The notes under the pieces are model-generated. The model had not been told where the DNA came from. It did no database searches and saw nothing but the letters and a program-made list of their open reading frames with translations. A stretch of DNA of 6,269 nt, taken from NCBI GenBank assembly GCA_937967875.1, contig CALBTQ010000729.1, positions 1 to 6,269 on the forward strand. Direction: 5' to 3'. The stretch's first letter is position 1, and each line of letters starts with the position of its first letter. The position numbers and the translations under genes are program-made. This stretch comes from an uncultured Pseudomonadota bacterium. GTDB taxonomy: Bacteria; Lernaellota; Lernaellaia; Lernaellales; Lernaellaceae. Positions 1 through 4,351 of the stretch are shown piece by piece.

Positions 1-11
1 AAAATCGTCCC

Positions 12-1616
12 ATGGCCTATCTGTTGGTGACAGAGGGAGCCCAGGCCGGCGAGCGGTATCCACTGACGGCGGGCGAGTATCTGATCGGCCGCAATCCGAC
101 CTGCGACATCAACCTGACCGACAACAGCGTTTCGCGGCAACACGCGAAAATCCGCGCGCTGGCGGACGGCACGTTCGTCGTGGAGGACTCCAACTCGAGT
201 TACGGCACGCTGGTCAATCATCAGAAAGTAACCAAAGCCGCGCTGATCGACAAAGCGGAGCTGCAACTGGGCGGCGCGGTGATGGAGTTTCACCTGGACG
301 ACGCCGGGCCGGCCGACGCGGCGGACGGTTATACGATCATGCGCGTGCTCGGCGAGCAGCCGGCCGCGGAGCACGAGCAATCGGCCGGGCGGCTGTTGGA
401 ACGCATCGAGGCGCTCAACAAGCGGCTGCACACGGCCTATGACATTTCGGCGATCATCACCAGCACCTACGACCTGACGGAGCTGTACAAAAAAATTCTG
501 ACGTCGATCTTCGCGACGATTCCGGTCGAGCGCGGCAGCATTCTGCTGTGGGACAGGGCGCACGACGAGCTGCAGCATCAGTGCTCGCTGGACACACGCG
601 GCGGCGCAGAGGAAGTGCCCTATTCGCGCACGATCGTGCGCAAGGTGATCGATCGGGGCGAGTCGCTGCTGATCAGCAACGCGCAGACGGACACGGGTTT
701 CGACACGGCCAACAGCGTGTTCGCCTACAACATCCGTTCGGCGATGTGCGTGCCGTTGCGCGCGCACGACGAGATCATCGGCGTGATCAACGCGGACGCC
801 TCGGGCGCGTCGGTCTTCAAGGAGGAGGATCTGCAACTGCTGACGCTGATCGGCAGCCAGGCGGGGATCGTCGTGCAGAACGCGCGGCTGATTGACGAGA
901 ACATCAAGGCCGCGCGCCTGGCCGCGGTCGGGCAGACCGTCGCCAGCCTCGCCCACTGCATCAAAAACATTCTGCAGGGGCTTAAAGGCGGCGCGGGCCT
1001 GATGGATCAGGGCCTGGAGATGAACAGCAAGGAGATGACCGACGTGGCGTGGAAGCTGGTGAAGACGAGCCAGCAGCGTATCTCCGAACTGGTGCTGAAC
1101 ATGCTGGATTACTCGAAGGAGCGCAAACCGGCGTATCAGTCGGCCGATCTGCGCGAGCACATGGAGAACATCCGCGCGCTGATGACCGAGCGGGCGCGGG
1201 AAAAGCAGGTGCGCATCGAGCTGGCCTACGACGAGGCGACGCCGGCGGTCGAGTGCGATCCGATGGGCATCTACCGCGCGACGCTCAACCTGTGCACCAA
1301 CGCGATCGACGCGGTCGAGCCGGAAACGGGCGTGGTGACCATCCGCGTGCAGCCGGACGCGGCGGGCGAACACGTGCTGATCGGCGTGGCCGACAACGGC
1401 AGCGGCATTCCCGAGGAAGTGCGCGCCAAGCTGTTCGAGGCGTTTCACAGCACGAAGGACTCCAAGGGCACCGGGCTGGGCCTGGCGGTGAGCAAGAAGA
1501 TCATCAACGAACACCACGGCGAGATTTTGCTGGAGACCGAAGTGGGCCGAGGCACGACCTTCACGCTGCGCCTGCCGATCAAACGGCCGGCGACGGAGAA
1601 TCAAGCGGCGCAATAA
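12..1616 (+). CDS. FHA-GAF-histidine kinase (cytoplasmic sensor kinase)
   Basis: A 534-residue soluble sensor histidine kinase with no visible signal peptide or membrane segment. Residues 1-95 form an FHA domain, a phosphothreonine-binding fold, with G26-R27, S41-R-x-H44 and a GTLVN ending at N69. A short helical linker (about 120-142) leads to a GAF domain (about 145-293). The H-box is around H315 (LAHCIKN). The ATPase domain has an N-box (N426/N430), G1 motif DNGSGIP at 461-467, F-box LFEAFHSTK at 474-482 and G2 motif GTGLGL at 486-491, so the ATP-binding site looks intact. The H-box is unusual: Cys316 replaces the acidic residue that normally follows the His, and Ile320 replaces the usual Pro. 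The start at 12 puts a typical FHA first strand at the N terminus. No clear Shine-Dalgarno is visible in the 11 bases upstream, which contain no in-frame stop, so a slightly earlier start cannot be excluded. It likely phosphorylates the response regulator two genes downstream. Confidence 0.93.
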   Translation: MAYLLVTEGAQAGERYPLTAGEYLIGRNPTCDINLTDNSVSRQHAKIRALADGTFVVEDSNSSYGTLVNHQKVTKAALIDKAELQLGGAVMEFHLDDAGPADAADGYTIMRVLGEQPAAEHEQSAGRLLERIEALNKRLHTAYDISAIITSTYDLTELYKKILTSIFATIPVERGSILLWDRAHDELQHQCSLDTRGGAEEVPYSRTIVRKVIDRGESLLISNAQTDTGFDTANSVFAYNIRSAMCVPLRAHDEIIGVINADASGASVFKEEDLQLLTLIGSQAGIVVQNARLIDENIKAARLAAVGQTVASLAHCIKNILQGLKGGAGLMDQGLEMNSKEMTDVAWKLVKTSQQRISELVLNMLDYSKERKPAYQSADLREHMENIRALMTERAREKQVRIELAYDEATPAVECDPMGIYRATLNLCTNAIDAVEPETGVVTIRVQPDAAGEHVLIGVADNGSGIPEEVRAKLFEAFHSTKDSKGTGLGLAVSKKIINEHHGEILLETEVGRGTTFTLRLPIKRPATENQAAQ

Positions 1617-1618
1617 AT

Positions 1619-1642
1619 CGGTCGGCGACGACCGCATCTTTT
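1619..1642 (+). other. GNRA-looped RNA hairpin in the kinase-HEAT intergenic gap
   Basis: Two bases after the histidine-kinase stop codon, CGGTCG (1619-1624) and CGACCG (1629-1634) form a perfect 6-bp stem closed by the tetraloop GCGA, which fits the GNRA class of very stable loops. CATC follows, then four T residues (1639-1642). The stem is short and the T-run is brief and offset, so this is a weak intrinsic terminator at best. Partial attenuation or an mRNA processing/stability element that sets unequal expression of the kinase and the downstream genes is equally possible. The hairpin ends about 10 bases before the ribosome binding site of the next gene. Confidence 0.45.
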
Positions 1643-1658
1643 AGAGAAAGGAACGATC

Positions 1659-1976
1659 ATGGCACTGTTCAGCACAACGCCGGACAAAGTCCAAAAGTGG
1701 ATCGACCAAGGCAACGCGAAAAAGCTGATCGGCGCATTGACCTCGACCGACGCGATCGTGCGGCGCATGTCGGTGGAAGGGCTGGCGCGCATCGGCGGCG
1801 AAGACGTTCTGGATTATTGCCGCAAGAACATCACGAACCAGAACGACACGATCCGCTGGGACGTGACGAAAATTCTGGGCCTGATGGGCACGCCCGAGGC
1901 AATCAAGCTGATGGGGGCGATGGGCGATCCGACGGAGATCATCCGCGACAAAGTCAAAAAAGAAAAAGGCGAATAA
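1659..1976 (+). CDS. Small HEAT-repeat protein, 105 residues
   Basis: A short, wholly cytoplasmic helical protein. After an N-terminal segment that contains a pattern often seen at the start of HEAT-repeat proteins (VQKWIDQGNAKKLIGAL, 11-27), two or three HEAT-like helical pairs follow. Their signatures are IVRRMSVEGLARIG (33-46) and TIRWDVTKILGLMGTPEAIKLM (64-85, helix-turn-helix pair with the typical Arg/Asp and Leu-Gly spacing). The C terminus is highly charged (KVKKEKGE). HEAT repeats are protein-docking solenoids and carry no catalytic residues, so a scaffold or adaptor role is the natural inference. The start is supported by the purine-rich site GAGAAAGGA (1644-1652), 6 bases upstream of ATG. 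It sits between a histidine kinase and a response regulator, 42 bp after the first and 26 bp before the second. This suggests it belongs to that pathway, perhaps holding kinase and regulator together or modulating phosphotransfer; the exact role is unknown. Confidence 0.88.
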   Translation: MALFSTTPDKVQKWIDQGNAKKLIGALTSTDAIVRRMSVEGLARIGGEDVLDYCRKNITNQNDTIRWDVTKILGLMGTPEAIKLMGAMGDPTEIIRDKVKKEKGE

Positions 1977-2002
1977 CCGCTCTTGGCGGAAAAGGAGTTC
2001 TC

Positions 2003-2386
2003 ATGAGCCGCTTTTTGTTTGTCGACGACGACCCGGTGATCCTGCAGATTTGCAGCGCCTATTTCGGGGCGAAGGGTCATAACGTCACCGTGGCCCGCGA
2101 CGGTGCGGACGGATTTAAAAAGTTTTCGATGACCCGTTATGATCTGGTCGTCACCGATTTGATGATGCCCAACAAGCACGGCTATCAGTTGATCGACGCG
2201 ATCAAGCATTCGCCGACAGGCGAAAAAACGCCGGTGATCCTGTTGACGGCGGACAAGGACGAGCCGGAGCTGGACAAGTACGCCCGGCATCATTTTCAGG
2301 ACGACACGTTGACCAAGCCGTTCGACATGCCGATCCTGGAGCGCAAGATCAACGATCTGCTGCGGGAATTTGCCGAGCGGGGATAA
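2003..2386 (+). CDS. Single-domain response regulator (receiver only)
   Basis: A 127-residue CheY-like receiver with no output domain. All expected residues are visible: the acidic pocket D8-D9-D10 after the first strand, phosphoacceptor D52 in VVTDLMMP, switch residue T82 in ILLTAD, and K105 in LTKPFD. The start at 2003 is set by a strong Shine-Dalgarno, AAAAGGAG (1990-1997), 5 bases upstream. The same frame stays open a long way upstream, but that stretch is the out-of-frame shadow of the preceding genes. A possible 4-bp stem (CCGC 1977-1980, GCGG 1986-1989) lies just before the ribosome binding site. Being third in the operon behind a histidine kinase and a HEAT protein, it is the probable phosphate acceptor of that kinase. 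With no DNA-binding or enzymatic domain, it must act through a protein partner, serve as a phosphorelay intermediate, or act as a phosphate sink. Confidence 0.95.
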   Translation: MSRFLFVDDDPVILQICSAYFGAKGHNVTVARDGADGFKKFSMTRYDLVVTDLMMPNKHGYQLIDAIKHSPTGEKTPVILLTADKDEPELDKYARHHFQDDTLTKPFDMPILERKINDLLREFAERG

Positions 2387-2392
2387 GCGCGG

Positions 2393-2806
2393 TCACTGAT
2401 CCGTGTAGGGCACAGCCTGGTTTTTCAGATACCTGCCTTTGCGCTGCAGGACGCCTTCCATTTTGCTTTCATCCGGAAAGTGGCTGCGGAAAAAGCCGAT
2501 GATGTCCTGGTATTCGGTCGAGGGAAAATAACGCACGATCGGCCGATCGGGGCGGCCGCTTTCCACGTATTTGAAGCTGATTTCGACGACGCGTTCCGCT
2601 TCGGATTCCATTTCCGGCGTGTAAATCTGGTACTCGGAATCGTCGGGAATCCACTGGGATACTTCTGGATCGAGCAGCGCAAAACCGTGCACGCGAACCA
2701 TCAGCACGCGCCACAAGCCGAAAATTTCCAGCGGCACAAAGCGGACGCTTCGTTCCTCTTCCCCCGGTTTTTGGAGGAAGCACTTGACCATGTCGATCGC
2801 TTCCAT
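2393..2806 (-). CDS. Unrecognised soluble protein, about 137 residues
   Basis: I do not recognise this family. The frame is judged real because its codons have the same GC-rich third positions as the neighbours and a balanced composition, while the overlapping frames give His/Arg- or Phe/His-rich junk. An N-terminal half with alternating hydrophobic strands (RFVPLEIFGLWRVLMVRVHG, 22-41 counted from the chosen start) is followed by an acidic middle, a VVEISFKYVE strand, and a helix-like stretch YQDIIGFFRSHF. The C terminus is basic, then polar. There is no signal peptide, membrane segment or cysteine pair, so it is probably a small cytoplasmic alpha/beta protein. Two start codons are available. 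The ATG at 2818 has no good ribosome binding site, while the ATG at 2806 is preceded by GGGAG (2812-2816) at 5-base spacing and is preferred; using 2818 adds four residues. Its stop is 6 bp from that of the response regulator, and it diverges from the Ser/Thr kinase gene, so it may share regulation with that kinase. Confidence 0.75.
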   Translation of the reverse strand: MEAIDMVKCFLQKPGEEERSVRFVPLEIFGLWRVLMVRVHGFALLDPEVSQWIPDDSEYQIYTPEMESEAERVVEISFKYVESGRPDRPIVRYFPSTEYQDIIGFFRSHFPDESKMEGVLQRKGRYLKNQAVPYTDQ

Positions 2807-2852
2807 GTTTTCTCCCATCTCGCAACGATGCTACTTTTCATTGATACTCAAA

Positions 2853-2880
2853 CTTATGCATTTTTCATCGCGCGCGTCAA
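2853..2880 (-). promoter_or_regulatory. Candidate sigma-70-type promoter for the minus-strand gene
   Basis: Read on the minus strand, TTGACG (2880-2875, five of six matches to the -35 consensus) is followed after 16 bases by CATAAG (2858-2853, four of six matches to the -10). It lies in the AT-richer divergent gap, about 35-50 bases upstream of the two possible starts of the unrecognised gene, which is a suitable distance. It was found by eye, and matches of this quality can occur by chance. Confidence 0.35.
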
Positions 2881-2898
2881 TCCGCGCCAATTACGGTA

Positions 2899-2927
2899 TT
2901 GAAACGAGGCGCAATATTTCCGATGAT
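2899..2927 (+). promoter_or_regulatory. Candidate sigma-70-type promoter for the Ser/Thr kinase gene
   Basis: TTGAAA (2899-2904, five of six matches) is separated by exactly 17 bases from GATGAT (2922-2927, four of six matches). Transcription would start near 2934, giving a leader of roughly 20 bases before the kinase ATG at 2957. No strong Shine-Dalgarno lies in that leader. The match is modest and rests on pattern only. Confidence 0.3.
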
Positions 2928-2956
2928 GAAGCACAACCACAAACCACAGCGGGCCG

Positions 2957-4345
2957 ATGAGTACTTTTAACGAACGCTACCAAATAATCAACGAACTGGG
3001 ACGCGGCGGCATGGGCGTGGTCTACAAGGCCAAGGACACCATGCTGGGGCGGATCGTCGCGGTCAAGCGACTGCTGTCGCGCGACAACAAGATGGCCATC
3101 GATCGTTTCATGGGCGAAGCCAAGTCGATCGCCGCGCTGAATCATCCGAACATCATTCAGATCTACGACATCGGGCGCGACGAGGAAGGGCTGTTCATCA
3201 CCACCGAGTTCGTCGACGGGCTGGACCTGTACAAGTTCATGCAGACGCGGCAGCAGTTGCCGCTGAAGGTGGCGCTCAAGCTGTACGTGCCGATCTGCAA
3301 AGCGATGAGCTACGCGCACGAGGCCGGGGTGATTCACCGCGACATCAAGCCGGCGAACATTCTGTTGACCAAGGACGGCCAACCGAAGATCGCCGACTTC
3401 GGCCTGGCGCGCACCGAGAGCATGAAGGACCTGGAAAAAACCGGGATGATCATGGGCAGCAAGCTGTACGCGTCGCCCGAGCAGTTCATGGACGCCAAGC
3501 ACATCGATCACCGCACCGACATCTATTCGCTGGGCGCGATGTTCTACGAGATGATCACCGGCAAGAGCCCGCAGTTTTTCCGCGAGACCGACCTGCCGCC
3601 GGTGTTCGCGCCGCTGGTGCTCAAGATGATGCAACGCGACCCGGCGATGCGCTATCAGAGCGTCAAGCAGATGCTGGCCGAGTTGATGACCGTTGTGCGC
3701 AGCGGGGCGTCCGCTCCGGCCGCCGCCCCGGCTCCGGCGACGCCCAGGCAACCGGTCGCGGCAACGGCGGCGAAGGAAGAGATGATTCTGGTCCCGGCGG
3801 GCGCGTTCCGCTTCGGTCCGCAGGGACAGACGATCACCCTGCCCGCTTTCTACATCGACCGCTATCCGGTGACCAACGCGCAGTTCGCACAGTTCAAACC
3901 GTCGCACGTTTTTCCGCCGGAATGGGCGGATCATCCGGCGACGAAAATGACCTGGGTGGAAGCCAACGCCTATGCGCGCATGATCGGCAAGCGCCTGCCG
4001 ACCGAGCAGGAATGGGAAAAGGCCGCGCGGGGCATCGACGGCCGCCCCTTCCCGTGGGGCAATCAGTTTTCGCCAGAGCGCTGCAACACGATCGAAGCGC
4101 AGATCAACCAGACGACGCCGGTCAACGCCTACCCCGAGGGCCGCAGCGTGTACGGCGCGATAGACATGGCGGGCAACGTGTGGGAGTGGACGACCACCTA
4201 CCTCGACGAGCGGCAAACGGCGCGGGTGCTCAAGGGCGGCGCGTTCAACGGAGCCGCGAAGTTCGCGCTGTGCCACGCACGATTCGCCTATCCGGAACAG
4301 GGATTGCTGCCGACGGCCGGCTTTCGTTGCGCGATGTCGGCTTGA
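2957..4345 (+). CDS. Hanks-type Ser/Thr protein kinase fused to an FGE/SUMF-like domain
   Basis: A 462-residue cytoplasmic protein. Residues 8-248 are a eukaryotic-like Ser/Thr kinase: glycine loop GRGGMG (15-20), ATP lysine K37 in VAVK, helix-C glutamate E54, catalytic loop HRDIKPAN (127-134, D129), metal-binding DFG (147-149), SPEQ (173-176) and DIYSLG (188-193). It should be catalytically active. The C-lobe after residue 200 looks shorter than usual, and the activation segment reads GSKLYASPEQ where GTPxYMSPEQ is common. An Ala/Pro linker (250-272) with no membrane helix leads to an FGE-sulfatase fold (about 275-460) with MILVPAGAFRFG, FYIDRYPVTNAQF, GKRLPTEQEWEKAARG, DMAGNVWEW and a terminal GFRC. 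The catalytic cysteine pair of true formylglycine-generating enzymes is not complete (C439 present, A444 at the second position), so a sensing or binding role is more likely than oxidation. The start at 2957 begins just before the kinase fold; its ribosome binding site is weak. It is convergent with the large HEAT gene, 6 bp away. Confidence 0.95.
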   Translation: MSTFNERYQIINELGRGGMGVVYKAKDTMLGRIVAVKRLLSRDNKMAIDRFMGEAKSIAALNHPNIIQIYDIGRDEEGLFITTEFVDGLDLYKFMQTRQQLPLKVALKLYVPICKAMSYAHEAGVIHRDIKPANILLTKDGQPKIADFGLARTESMKDLEKTGMIMGSKLYASPEQFMDAKHIDHRTDIYSLGAMFYEMITGKSPQFFRETDLPPVFAPLVLKMMQRDPAMRYQSVKQMLAELMTVVRSGASAPAAAPAPATPRQPVAATAAKEEMILVPAGAFRFGPQGQTITLPAFYIDRYPVTNAQFAQFKPSHVFPPEWADHPATKMTWVEANAYARMIGKRLPTEQEWEKAARGIDGRPFPWGNQFSPERCNTIEAQINQTTPVNAYPEGRSVYGAIDMAGNVWEWTTTYLDERQTARVLKGGAFNGAAKFALCHARFAYPEQGLLPTAGFRCAMSA

Positions 4346-4351
4346 TGATTC

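Noticed and set aside
1977..1989. A CCGC/GCGG stem before the receiver gene as a terminator.
   Set aside because: The stem is only 4 bp with no T-run and is followed directly by a strong ribosome binding site.
1049..2002. A long open extension upstream of, and in frame with, the response regulator.
   Set aside because: It runs out of frame through the histidine kinase and small HEAT genes and has a shadow-like composition. A strong ribosome binding site at 1990-1997 fixes the receiver start at 2003.
2841..2859. TTGATA with nearby TTATGC as a plus-strand promoter.
   Set aside because: The spacing between the two boxes is only about 7 bases, and no suitable -10 is found at 16-18 bases.
2480..2902. 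A 140-codon plus-strand open frame opposite the unrecognised minus-strand gene.
   Set aside because: It is Phe/His-rich, typical of antisense translation. The minus frame has better codon use and a Shine-Dalgarno.
2891..4276. A 461-codon open frame on the minus strand opposite the Ser/Thr kinase.
   Set aside because: Its translation is dominated by Arg, His, Leu and Gly with no recognisable motif, as expected for the antisense of a GC-rich gene. The plus-strand kinase-FGE reading is unambiguous.
4200..4345. The FGE-like C terminus as the variable region of a diversity-generating retroelement, since such elements often target FGE/C-type-lectin folds.
   Set aside because: There is no cluster of Asn/AAC-type codons, no near-repeat that could be a template, and no reverse transcriptase in the window.
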